This document shows positions 21,772 through 34,400 of a DNA stretch of 64,000 bases, piece after piece. The DNA is from Vigna angularis (taxonomy: Eukaryota > Streptophyta > Magnoliopsida > Fabales > Fabaceae). A program made the translations under genes and the position numbers. Location of the stretch: positions 48,234,131-48,298,130 of the forward strand of contig NC_068971.1 in assembly GCF_016808095.1 (NCBI RefSeq), read 5' to 3'. How positions within the stretch are numbered: position 1 is the first letter of the stretch; every line of letters starts with the position of its first letter. The notes beneath the pieces were generated by a model, which saw nothing but the letters and a program-made list of their open reading frames with translations, made no database searches and was not told the origin of the DNA.

Positions 21772-21784
21772 CACTACAAGAAAA
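21772..21784 (+). mobile_element. isolated CACTA-type transposon terminus
   Basis: CACTACAAGAAAA matches the terminal inverted repeat of plant En/Spm (CACTA) elements. No inverted partner or 3-bp duplication was found nearby, so it is at most a broken end; chance occurrence is possible. Confidence 0.3.
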
Positions 21785-22656
21785 TTATTAAATAATAATC
21801 AAAATTTACAGAATTATATTAAGTATAAAGTAAATACTATTTTAAAATTTAAAAGTATTATTATCTAAAATAGTTTTTCCATTTGTGTTGGTCTGCCATC
21901 ATATTACTTTTAATAAATATGGTCACAAATTTCAAAGCAAATTATACTTTTATACCTTTTATTCTTATTTATTATTATTTACCAGTGAAATAAATTGTAA
22001 TTAATATACATTTTAATATAAATCTTTTATAGAACTTTTTTAACCATTTTTTTTTCTAGTCCCATAATAATCTTTTAATTTTATTCATCCAATAAAATAG
22101 GGATAGGATGATTGCCTAAGAGAAAATTGAAAATATTAAAATAATGACAGAGTGATAATTTTATATTTATTAGATATATAATACATAGGTAAAATAAAAG
22201 AATAAATTTTTTTATTTTAAAAAGAAGAATAAAAAGTAATATCTAATGTAAAAAATTTATATGTTAAAAGTATTATTTTTTAAAATCTTAAACTGTTTTG
22301 TCAAAGGACAAGTAACTACCACTACTTTTTTTTTTATTATTTTTATCTTTTAGAATTTTTATTTTTATGTATATATTAAAAACACACATAACTATTTTGA
22401 AATTTTAACATATTAAGTCTCTAATAAAATAAAGATCTTCTCTTGTTGTTCCTTTCTTTTTGTCAAGTGATAAATATTTTTTTAACTTCTTAAATTAGAA
22501 CATAAGTTTAAAAGACACTAGAAAGTAATTTATGGCAACCAAAAAATATTACAAACCCTAAGAGTGCAAATCAAACATGTCATATTTTTATAATTACTAT
22601 AGCTTGTAGACGATAATCATTTATTTGATTTAAAGAATAATTTATACAATATATAA

Positions 22657-24351
22657 CTATAGAATACGAGACATCCTTAAAGACTGTTGGGCGATGATTT
22701 TGACAATAGAAGGATTCCGTTGAAAGATGATATCATAACCATCAGCCATGTTTTCCATTCCTTCAAAAAACAGTTGCCAAAAAGCTGCACCAGCACATGG
22801 TCCCCTCTGGCTAGCGCTGCCGTATACCCATTTGTAAAATTTTGCATACAATCGGTCCCTTATAGCATTGGTGAATCCTCGAAATGCTGCATTTAACCCA
22901 AACTCCGTAACAAGAATGGGCTTTCGTAGAACATTTTGTGCATCTTGAATATGCGTGCTAACCCATCTTTCAGTGAAGACATCTTGATGTGATTGGTTAA
23001 ACCGCGCCATCCTGCAGCAGAAAACCAACCATCAATTCACATATATTATAAAGTTTGCATATTTATCACACGGTGAAAAAATGAAAAATATTTATTACCA
23101 TTCATCAGGGTAGGCATGAATGGAAGCATAATCGATTTCAGGAACTAGATTGTTAGAAATGAAATCAGTTCCTACATGGTATCCATCAGGATTGATCAGT
23201 CCTCTTTCTGGCATTGAATTACCATAAAACCCTTCAAGCCCTACTTGCAGTAAGTGTTTGTTGTCAATGGACTTCACATAAGCAGCCATCTCACTCACCC
23301 AATCCTGTAAGTTAATAAACTTTCTTTTCATACCTCATAATCACTTTTTTTTCTTTTTACAATGACAACACATAAAATTACCTGAACTTGTTTCCCGGAA
23401 AAGTCTGAAGAACGAGGTTCATTCATGAGCTCCCACGAAAAAATGGTGGGGTCATCCTTGTATAATAATCCAGTCACTGTATTTTTTCTTGTCAGCACTG
23501 TCTGCATTAGATACAGTAATTAATTAGAATGATTTTATAGTGCAGAGGTATTTTATTACATTATCGCTTAATAAAAAATGATAACAGTTGAGAATGCATG
23601 TTCATATTTATCATTCTTACCTTGACATGATTTTTGTAGAATTGCTTAGTCATGGAGTTAGAGAAGAAGTCATCTTCAGTGCTTACGTTGTGACCACTTT
23701 GTGTTAGTAGTGAGTTTTAAGTCTAACTCAATCCCATAAAACCAGCTTGTAGGGTGAGGTTTGCATCCACTTATATCTCTCTAGTTGGGACTTCCAACAC
23801 TTTGTTTTGCCCATTGAACATACTGATTCTTTCCACCCAAATCTTTCCAATTATTTACCAGGCTTAGAATCAACCGAATCTCGTATTTTCCTGCTTCAGA
23901 TATCACAGCATCCAATGCCTGCAAACCATGCAAGGTGAAATCTTTGAAAACTGAAAGCATGTGTGAATGAAAAGCACAAAGATTAACGATACAGTACCCT
24001 GAAAACATTCTCGTTATAAACACCAGGTGAAATTTGTAGGGCTCTGTAACCTCCATCATTGAATGCCATGGTTCTTGCTAAGTTTAAACCATGTTGGGAA
24101 GCTTGTTCAAAAGCTGTAGTGACCTTAGAACTTGTAGATGGGTCGGCTGCAAAAGTCATAAGCCAATATGCATTGAATCCGTTGAAGTAGTGTGGTTTCC
24201 CGTTTAGAAAAAAATGGGTGCCATTTCGTTCAATGAAATCGTTAGGTCTTTGGGCAACTATTCTTTTTTCAGCAATATCAATGCAATTCACGTATAGACT
24301 GATGCACAAGATCATCATAAAACTCATCCAGACCAAGTTTTGAAACCCCAT
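22657..24351 (-). pseudogene. endo-1,4-beta-mannanase (GH5), copy 3, disrupted by insertion in exon 2
   Basis: Same five-exon layout: 24351-23998, 23918-23621 (with the insert), 23501-23382, 23304-23099 and 23011-22657. Exon 2 contains a 98-bp LTR-like insert (23702-23799) plus its 5-bp duplication. This adds 103 bp, shifts the frame, and brings a stop after [10 protein letters not shown]. Apart from the insert, exon 2 has the same 195-nt length as in the other copies and all other exons stay open, so the break is recent. The catalytic motifs in exons 3 and 5 (ELMNEPR, LVTEFG) are unchanged. In exon 1 the conserved RTWAFNDGG reads RTMAFNDGG through two compensating single-base indels (AGAACCATGGC against AGAACATGGGC). 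Confidence 0.9.
23702..23799 (-). mobile_element. 98-bp short solo LTR (TRIM-like) inside mannanase exon 2
   Basis: On the minus strand it starts TGTTGGAAGTCCCAAC and ends CTACTAACA, with the 5-bp duplication CAAAG on both sides (plus strand CTTTG at 23697-23701 and 23800-23804). The sequence, including GGTTTTATGGGATTGAGTT, resembles a very common short repeat of legume genomes. TG...CA ends and a 5-bp duplication fit a solo LTR of a terminal-repeat-in-miniature element. A truncated relative with TGAAAGTCTCACATC may lie at about 25375-25570. Confidence 0.85.
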
Positions 24352-24498
24352 GACTTCTTTCCAAACCCCAAGACCCAAAAGCTAAATTTAAACGACCAAA
24401 TCAAAATTAAAGATAGAGAAAATGAAGGAATGGTTTTAAAAGATAATGGATTTTGAAAAAGTAGAACATTAGGATGAGTTTAAATAGATGTGGAAACC

Positions 24499-24504
24499 TA
24501 TATA
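24499..24504 (-). promoter_or_regulatory. TATA box of mannanase copy 3
   Basis: TATATA in CCTATATAGG at the same distance from the start codon as in copies 1 and 2. The promoter therefore appears preserved although the gene is broken. Confidence 0.55.
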
Positions 24505-24991
24505 GGACAAAAGTTACTCACATCATTTCTGTGCTCCTTACATTATTTTTGTGGCCCTTGCATCATATTTCATTTAATAAACACGTACAAAATAGTCACA
24601 AAATTCAAAGTTATACTTTAAAACCTTTTATCTTTACTTATTTGTGTTTGAAATAAATTTTACTTTATGACATTTTAATGAAAATTGTTTATAGAAATTT
24701 TTTAAGCATTTTTTTTTGTCCACACAATATTAAATAATTTTTAATATACACATAGTCTATTTAGGACATATTCAACAGGAGTGGTCAAAGGAATGGTAAA
24801 ATGGGTCAAATTGTCCCATTTTATAGTTAGCCTTTCGTTGCCCCACAAAAAAATGAGGTGGGACAAAGTCTCGCGTAGACGAATAAAATGGAAATTTTAA
24901 TTTTTTCTATCAAAGGACATGTTAGTGGGTTGACTCTCGTTAACTTTTTTATTAATTTTTTATTTTTTAAATTTTGTTATTTAAAAGTTAG

Positions 24992-25055
<64 letters not shown>

Positions 25056-25976
25056 CATGGTAAGTATTTTTAAGTTTTACTAATTTAATTAAAGTACCTA
25101 TTAGAATAAATTAAAATAATTATTATTTTTATGTTAAATTACCCAATTAAAAATTGAATTTATAAGTATTAATAATTTAAGTTACCTTCTATATTTACTT
25201 TAGTAATTAATATAATTAAAAAAAGTTAATTATTTTTTTTTTAAAAATGCAATAAGATGAGTTGAGCCACAACAAAATGGTAGGTTAAAAATTTAAATAA
25301 AGAACAAAATAAATAACACATTCAATATTGAATATAGATAAGACCAATTTAAAATATATATAAATAATGCAAACATCATGTTATAGGTGATTTTATAAAG
25401 TTGAGTTAGACTTCAAATTTACCTCTTAACATGATATTAAAACTGAGTTAGAATCTAACCTGGTGAAGATGTTTGTTGAGTTTATTCTACCCATTTTTGG
25501 ATCATCCGTTAATCTCTAGTCTCATACACAAGATGTATATATACCTTGATTGAAAGTCTCACATCAACCAGAAATAAAATCAATTCACAATATATAAGTA
25601 GAGGTAAATATTACATTATAAATGGGTTGATTGTGAGCATAAGTTAGATTTAAATTAGTATTACCTAATAATTAATTATACTAATTTCTTTATAGAATTT
25701 TGTATAAAAATATATTTAATAATTAAGTTTTTTTTTTCAGTTAGTACATTTGAGCAATTGTGTATCGGATTTTAGTAGACAAAAATACCCTCTATGGATT
25801 CTAAGTTTTAAGGTTAATAGTATTTTAATAATTTTCATTCTCAAAACTAAAAAAACAAGAAATCCCAAACTCTTACTAAACTCTCTCGTCCCTCTCAATC
25901 CTTTCTCTATCATCTCTCTCACTCCAACATTTTCTGTATCATCCCTACGGTAGTCCCAACTGAAAAAAATTTAAAA
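24505..25976. other. intergenic DNA upstream of mannanase copy 3
   Basis: To about 24990 this is the duplicated upstream block, matching 6229-6530 beside copy 1. At 25375-25570 it contains GTTGAGTTAGACTTC and GAAAGTCTCACATC, which look like a decayed relative of the short LTR in copy 3. A CT-rich stretch at 25870-25930 resembles a leader sequence but no gene follows. Confidence 0.5.
24995..25049. repeat. (TA)n microsatellite
   Basis: About 54 bp of TA dinucleotide. It occupies nearly the same place in the duplicated block as the one at 6359. Confidence 0.95.
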
Positions 25977-26018
<42 letters not shown>

Positions 26019-27455
26019 ACAAAAAGACACATTTGGTAATATTATAAATTTTGTTTTATATTTTCTTTAACTTATTTTAGTAATACGATTAGCTTATAAA
26101 ACTTAAAATTTTTAAACCAATATCTAAAATGTCAACTATATCTAATAGTTTAATTTAAACAATAATAATAATAAATATGTTTAGAAATATATGTCAAGAT
26201 GAACAGTTAAATATAATACTTAAACATACCAAATGGCACAAAATTAGAATTATTTTCAATATTACAAATTTTCATATATCAAAATAATAGTTTACTCATA
26301 TAACAATATAATTTAATTGTTTTCTATTAATACTTTTTTTATTATCTGTATTTTTAATGTACTAATCAATATAGTTGCCCATTGTAAAAAAGAAATATCT
26401 TACGTTAATTTCTTTTAAATAAGAAATTAAAAATATACATTTTAATCATATTACATTCTTAAGTAAGTTGATGTTTAAAATAAATAAATGAATAAAATTT
26501 ATGTTTAAAAAAATTATTAAATTTTGTTTCTAACATGTTAAAAGAATGACTTATATTTAAAGTATTACTTTTTTTCATATACTATTTTTTATTATTTATA
26601 ATTATTTAGTCATTTAATAAAATTAAATGACTAAATATATTTTATTTTTATTTTTAAAATAATATTATTTTAAAAATAATACATATTTATTGATAATGAA
26701 ATATAAAAAAATTTATTATAAAATAATTTTGTCTTAAATTATTTATCAATAAAAAATTGTATTTATAAATGTTCATATGAAATAATAATATAAATATTTT
26801 TATTAAATTAATTTTATCTAATAATATTATTTTTAATTTACTAATTAAATGAGCAACACTTATTAAATGTATTTATCCATATAATAATTAAATTAGTCTA
26901 ACAATATGAAATGAATCTCTTTATACAAATGTAATATAAGTCTATTAACTTATATTAGACAATTATATATCCATATACTAATTCAACAAGTCAAACAAAA
27001 TATATCAATTAGACAATTATAATTATATTCATTCTCAGATTAGTTGTATCTTACAATATACATTAATCTATCATATACTAATTCAACAAATCCGACAAAT
27101 ATAAGAATGATTATATAAATTTAAAAAATTAAAAAATACTTGTCCACACATTACATTGATTTGTATTTATAATAAAATATATTGTTCTTTGTCCTTTTAA
27201 AAAATTTACTCTATATTTTCACATATTATATCCTTTGTATGTTACAAAAATTACTTTTTATATTTCTATTTTCTAAACTTATAATAATTTTTCACCTTAA
27301 TTTTATTCAAAATTTAATTATAAACCTAAATATATTATTATTTTTTCTTCAACATCTAAAAATCTTTTAATGTAATTTATATTTACTAATATATAAAAAA
27401 CACAAAACACACAAAAACAACAATCCGTGCCTGTGCACGGGTTAAAACCAGCTAA
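25977..27455 (+). mobile_element. candidate non-autonomous Helitron
   Basis: The left end is TCTATATATATATA preceded by A, a common plant Helitron 5' end. The right end has a GC-rich hairpin, CCGTGC-CTGT-GCACGG (27425-27440), in otherwise very AT-rich DNA, followed 11 nt later by CTAA (27452-27455), a CTRR-type 3' end. The expected T after the 3' end is missing (the next base is C). The element may be decayed or the end misplaced. There is no coding content. Confidence 0.4.
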
Positions 27456-28410
27456 CATAAAAAATTAAGATAGTAAACCATAGAATTATGTTTGCAAAAT
27501 TACAATATTATAATTGATGAAAATTTTAAAATATTGAAAGATAAAATATTTTTAGCCACATGTTGCAAAATGAAGTGACCACTCGTCTTAGAGTGCAGAT
27601 GTAAATTGCAGCAAGTGCCCAAAGGCTTCTCTTCCCCTAAAATTTTATGTACCAAAGAAATTGAAATTTTAAAGAAAAATGTTTCAACATTACACATCAG
27701 AATAAGTAACAATTGTCAACAATCAAAATTTAAGATTTCGCAAGACTGATTTGACATGCCATCTCTTCTCAGTTCTCTTTCTACTTTCTTTTTCTACAAT
27801 AAAAGAATCAACCATAAGATTACGACAAAAGGAAATTTAAGACCGAAAATGACAATCTATCTCACAAGGTAAAATAACAAAAACAAAAAAGTTCCCCTTT
27901 TCCCTTTATCACCTGAAAACATGTTTAAATTCAATCTGTGGTAGTGTTTAACCTAATCGATACATCTCAGGATGAATCAACAATCTCCCAAAAGCATCTT
28001 ACTCACAAATCACGATCAATTTAGCCAGGTCAAGGATGCCTGTCCAACCACCGGAATGGATAGATTCAATATATTTTCAATGCAGAAAGAAATGGTCCTC
28101 ACTTGCCAGACAAATAATAAAACCCGTCTTTAAAAACTGCTTATTTAGCCAGGGAAGCTGCCAAAAGAGGGAATCAACATATAAAGTCGGTAAGTGATTA
28201 TATTCAGATCACTCTATATAGAAATTTAAAAAACAGTTTTCCAAGGATAATAGTACTATAGTAGTCAGTTAAAGATTCTGGATATTCATTCATATGGTAA
28301 AATTCTGGATATTCATTTATATGGTAAAATTCAGAGTCCATTGATAACCTCTAAACCACAAGATTTAACTAAACTTTTCTCTAAAACGGAATACAAGCCA
28401 TACCTAAACA
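27456..28410. other. 3' flank of the SEC24 gene
   Basis: No separate gene is seen. The 3' untranslated region of SEC24 should lie in the first few hundred bases left of 28411. The poly(A) site could not be placed with confidence. Confidence 0.5.
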
Positions 28411-31400
28411 TTATGATTGCTGCACTTGCCGGGATATCTGTAACATCCATTCAGCGTACCCACTGTTACCACCCATCTGGTCCTCAACGAGGTTTGAAAG
28501 AAAGAGGAATCCTTCTTTGGGCTGTTCACCTTGCCTCACAAGGTGGCATAACTGGTAATAAGCACGATCTTTATTTCTCAACTTCTCAAGTAACTTCATC
28601 AATCTCCTTGACATTTCATTGTCATGCTCACTGAGTGTAGTCTGTTAAAACAAACAAGGCATACACACAGAACCAGATTTTTTTTATTAGATAAATAAGA
28701 CAAAATAAAATTACTCTACTATGATTTGATGCTATGAATTGGCCATACAAGGAGTTAAGAATAATATCCATAAATATCGATGCAACAAAAAGAAAATATT
28801 ACAACCGCAACAAATGTTACAGCAGAACTGCTACTATTTAAAATGATTTAACCAAATTAACTAAAATAATCCATACCATGTACATATAAATGTTAAAAAA
28901 AAAATACAAAAACAAAGTCCAAATTGATCACATATTTGCATGTTTATAACGATAAAAAGTCAGATCACATTCTTAAGCAAGCATACAAGTAAAAAGCAAT
29001 AAAATAGACTAGAAATGAATTTGGTTAAGAGATGATAATAAGAAAACAGATTTAAGACTAGAGACAAAAATAGAAAAAGGTCACAAGTCACACTACTTCT
29101 ATGATTCGTCAACACGTTTCAAACTTTCCTTCAACATGTGGTCTATGTTTTCATCTGTGGGATTCACCAGTGCACAAGAGTAGGTTGAGGAAGGAAGACG
29201 GGACTTATTCAAACCAGTTCTAGAGATGACATGGCCATTGCAAGGAGGAAAAGACAGAGGTGATTCAGTATACTGGTCAGATAAGACATAAGTGCAGAAC
29301 CCATAGAAGGGTAGATAGGTGAGAGAATCATGGCAAACTACTTCGAATTAGGTTTTTATCTATTTTTTTTTTCGTTTTAAAAAGGCTGCCCCAAGAAACC
29401 CCAAAAATGTGACAGCGTTGAGGGTAAAATGGGATTTCAAAATGCCTCCCTGTAGTGCCACATACGGCTGCTATTACCAGCATGATTGCAACTGCGGAGA
29501 CTTTTCAAAACTGCACCGCTTCACATCTATGACTGTGCTACTGTCAATGAGTTTTTCACACCATTTGACCATTGAATTAAGTATTTTATCATGAAGACGA
29601 TTGCTCATATCATAGCATTTCATACTTATTTTATACTTAATTGAAATCTCATGGCTAACATACAATATGCCTTTTTCTATTGTAACACAAAAATAAGAAA
29701 GATAAAATTGGCATATAAGATAAACTACAACAAAACCCTTATTCCATTAGATGAGGTTGGCCACATGGTTCAACTTCATTTGACTACACGCAGGCAAGAT
29801 CAACATGAAAATAACTTATGAGTTAACATTGTACATGCTGGGTGGGCAAGAGAAGGAACATATAATGATTTTACTTAAATAAGAACCAAAAAAACAACCA
29901 GCACCAATTTGAAATAGGGATTGAAACGATAACTAGCTGCTCAACGTGACAACCTATAATAAATTCTCCTTTGCCTTGAAACTATGAACCTATTTTTGTA
30001 TGGTAGGAATACACAATACCTTCGATAATTCTGCTGCAAAGTCTGGTCCAAGTAAATTTTTGGCTATGTCCGGTGAAATCACCCTACCAAACCATATAAT
30101 GAACCGGAAACCGTCATCATACAAATAAAGGCCCCTAGAATCTAAGCTCTCCCCTGTCAAAGGTAAACTTCTCTCAACACTTTTTAAGTCATCAGCCTGC
30201 ATAGATGCCTGAAACATGAAGAAATAATTCATGCATTTTACAGTTGAACCATATTATTTGTAACATTTCAAGATAAGCAATGTATACCTTCATAAGATAT
30301 TCATCAAGTCGAATCAAACTAGGATAGAGAAGTTTCAACAGTACTTTTATTGATACAGTCATCATTATGTGTCCTGCCGCACATCGTTCATCCAGTGGAA
30401 CATCACCATATCCTCCACGTAGAGCTGTTGATCTACACAGGGCTAATCCATATAAAATTAGGAACTTTAGAGAGTCGGGATATATCATTCTGTTGGCCAA
30501 GCGATGTTGCACAGAATAAAGATTCCGATATTCCCTAAGGGCTTTCACAATTCTTAGTTGAACAGCAGTCCGTGCATCTTCCAACTTTTGGGATAATGTT
30601 TTCTCAATTGCTGCAATTATAAAGGCACTGTTATAGAAGATAACAAGCAGCTATCATCCATAATGTACAATGTCACTAGACCAGAAGCCAAATTAATCTA
30701 CCTAGCCTACTTAACAGCGATACAATAGCACCACTATCAGCCAAACGATAGATATCTGCCAACTCCGTAACTACTGGAACTGCCATTGTGTGTACTCTTA
30801 TTCGCCTTTCCCCGCAAGATGCTGTATAACTATTTTGTTGTTATGGATGCAACATTTTACATTTTACATCCTAAACATTCTGACAAAAAAAGAATATTAA
30901 CCATAACAGACATCCCAATAAATGTTAAACAGTGAAGAAGAAATAGTAAAACAAAGCATGATACAATGAGTTGAATGAACTACCAAAAGTGAAAAGGATA
31001 GAATAACATAAAGGAAGTTTTTTGTACATCGGAAGGAAACAAACTCTTCAAAAATATAAAAGAATGTCTAAGCACAGCATCTCAAATGGAGAGTAATTTC
31101 TTGAAAGAAAGAATAACTTAATATTTCAATGCAAAAAAAGGGAACGAATCTCTTAATGTTAAATGCACCAAGAAAACAATAATTCCGACAAGTAACATAA
31201 ATGGCCAATGTACAAGAATGAATAAAAGAGGATAGCTTTAGGCAGTCAATCAACAAGATAAAAGTGAAATCTCAACTTATGCTTCTTTATAATACTTTTC
31301 AAATGATAATATTCTTAAATTACAATATAGCAATACAGAATCATAAACATTATATTAAAAATCATGATTAATAATAAAACCAGTGTACATACTAGGGATC

Positions 31401-34400
31401 CATTTGTTACAGTTTTTCTTTTCTCAAAATAATCACTTCTTTTAGTTTTTCAGGAGTTTATTCCAGTTTTTAAAATAATGAGAAGCTGAAAAGAATTTAA
31501 AATCGGATTAAAATCAGAAGCAGTTTGAAGCTTCTCATAAAATCAACTACTTTAAAAGGAATATTCCTATGATTGTAAACAAGCATAAATTAGATTTTGC
31601 CTTTCTTTAAATTTCTACTAAAAATAATCATCAGATTATTTCACTTCTTTTAATCTTTAAACAAACCGTCCCTAGAACTATCTCAAGAATTATCAAAGTA
31701 AGGATACAGCAATGCAACTTGGAAATACATTGTCTGAGTTGTCAATAATGTCTCTTCAAGTGATAACTGCATAGCAAAGGCTTTATCACAATCTACAGCA
31801 GGAAGTGCTAACAAATCAGTGGACCTTAGCATAAAGTTTCCATGATAAGTTGTGAAGCGAACACCTACAAACAAACACAGGTAATTATCAGCAATTTTAT
31901 GTCCATCATACTAGATACAAGTTGCGTGAAACAGAAAATAAACAAAAGGAGGTATGTAGGAAAATATTTTCAAGACATAATGGATGCACAGACCTTTTGC
32001 ACATCTAATACGCATTACAGCTTCCCATGCAGTTTCTCTGGTAAGGTCTCTCCTTAATTCATGTCTCAATTTATCCCCATGAATAGCTGATTGGAAAGCT
32101 GGATAGAAATACACTTGACCAGCAGTATATTTTGCCAGAGTTCCTAAATAGCCAGCAAATTATAAATATACAACTCACTTTCTCAAGTAATCACTAGAAT
32201 GCCAAAAAAACAAGAGCTTAAAAGAACACATCTAAGCCTAGGAGAGAATAAAATCTATTATATTTTTTTGACTTAATTAAGTCGTCCCTTATAAATTTGG
32301 ATATTTTCAATTGAGTTCTTATTATAGTTTTTGTCTATTGAATACTTAAAATTTTTACATTTTTCAATTGAATTTTTCTGTTAATTAGTGATGTGACTAT
32401 TAACTTGTTCCATCATTATACTTAACTATCTCTATGTCTTAAGAAATGTGAGGTTTTGTAGTTAATATATAACAATATTGACGTTAACGTAGATCGACAA
32501 GTGACTTTTATTGTTTTCATCAAAAGTTGGATAACAATGTTGTCATTTTCCCGAATGACTTTCACATTATTACCGAAAAATGAACTGTTGCCGTCACTAC
32601 CATTGATGTAGGTGACAATGAAATTCCCTTGATCAATGTAGGTAACAGAAACAGTCCCTTGATTGTCGTGGGTGACAATGTGGAAGTCATCGAGAAGCAT
32701 GACAACATTGTTATTCAACACATTTTCAATGAAAGTAACAAAAATCACTTGTCGTTTTACATTAACCACAATATCAATTTATATTAACCACACAATTTCA
32801 CATTTCTTAACACATGGACACAAATAAGAAAAATAATGGAACAAGATAAAAGTCACATCACCTAGTTCATTGAAAAAATTGATGGCAATGACTCAATTGA
32901 AAAATATAAAAATTTTAAGTACTTAATAAAACAAAATAATTTAATAAGAGCTCAACTGAAAATACTTAAATTTATAAGAGACTTAAACTTAATTTATAAG
33001 AGACTTAAAACTTAATTAAAACTACACATCAATGCAGAATTTACTAATTTCTTTTAAGCACTTACACACTAGTGCTTTTTTTTGAAATACATCCATAGAA
33101 AACCACACATTTTTATATTCCACACATCTATAATCACAACACATCAAGGGAAAATACAGCAATTGTTCAACCCTGTGCATCTAACTCCACCATCAAGGGA
33201 AAATATGACAGTCATTAATTTAAGATTATTCAATGACAAAAATAACGTGATGAACTAACTCTTAACTCGATATCAAAGCCATGATGTCCTGTATCAAGTG
33301 CGGACTATTTATGTACAATACAAGGTAATCAGAGTTATTAATTGGCAAGATTTTTATAGACCAAAGAAAATTTTGACATGCTTTGTAAAAGCCCATAAAA
33401 TCAAGGGATCAAGACATCACAAAACAATTTTCTAACAATAAAGAATCGTCTATTAGATTTATCGATCAGAAGTCTTCCAATCCAAATAGAAAGGTGAGGC
33501 ACTTTTTAAGAGAATTAGAATATCGCATAATTCAGAAGAAAATGTAAAAAATTACCCAAGGAGGCTACATCTGTGTACTTATCACTGAATACATAAACAT
33601 TTGCTGATATTTGGTACTTGGAAAACTCAGCAGCCATTTGTTTATAAAATGGATCTTCTGGCAGTCTCAGTCCATGTTCTTTGTCAGTCCCGTAAACACG
33701 AGAATCATCTCCACGTAACTTCAAACGGCCAACACCAAGAGATGGGAGTGAGTTTTGAAATATTAACAATTTCCCTCCGAGTTGACTCTGTATAGAGAAG
33801 TATGAAAAAAGCACAACAAAGTAATATATAAGATAGTGAGAGTGTTAAATGCATAGGAAAAAATGTACAGAAAATTGAATTAATTCTCAATGGACAGTGT
33901 TCTCTTAAATGTAGCTAACAAAAGGGCCTGCCATTTTGCAAGGAGTTTAAATTGTTTCTCTATGTTCCATTTTATTTATTAAGCAACCTTCTCGTAGTTT
34001 AGTGTGCCCAGCAATGCTTGGAGTAGGAATTGAGCAAGGAATTAAATATTGAGATATGCCACATTTGGGTGGTCTTCACTTGGTTGTTTTAACATAACTA
34101 ATCAATCATAAAGTGTGTATTAAACAACACACTTCATCACTAGGCAAGTTTTGTTTTCACGGACAACACAACATCATTAGCCTCAAGTATGTATTAAATA
34201 CAACATAAATAAATGATTAACTTGAGTCAAAGAAACTTAATGCCGACAAAAATTGGAACTTCATAATTGGCACTAAAAACACCCATACAAGTATCACAAT
34301 TCCATAAATTGGAATCCTGTTCTAAATATCATTACTATGTTGTATTTTTGTCCCTGAAATTAGATTAAGAACCCCCTACTAGAAGCCCAAAGAAATGTGA

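Larger units (their letters stand above)
21010..22656. other. AT-rich intergenic DNA; 3' flank of mannanase copy 3
   Basis: No gene is seen. From about 22265 the sequence aligns with the 3' flank of mannanase copy 2. Two near-identical pieces (AAAATTGATCTGAACATAAT) at about 21415 and 21482 show a local duplication of about 67 bp. An isolated CACTA terminus lies at 21772. Confidence 0.55.

Noticed and set aside
29375..29560. A stretch of balanced composition in the last SEC24 intron as an extra exon or nested gene
   Set aside because: The SEC24 frame closes exactly without it, and no consistent frame with splice sites was found.
32422..32769. A 115-codon minus-strand frame in a SEC24 intron
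   Set aside because: It sits between the inverted arms of a transposon-like element and is built from repeated VTYI/GNF-like words.
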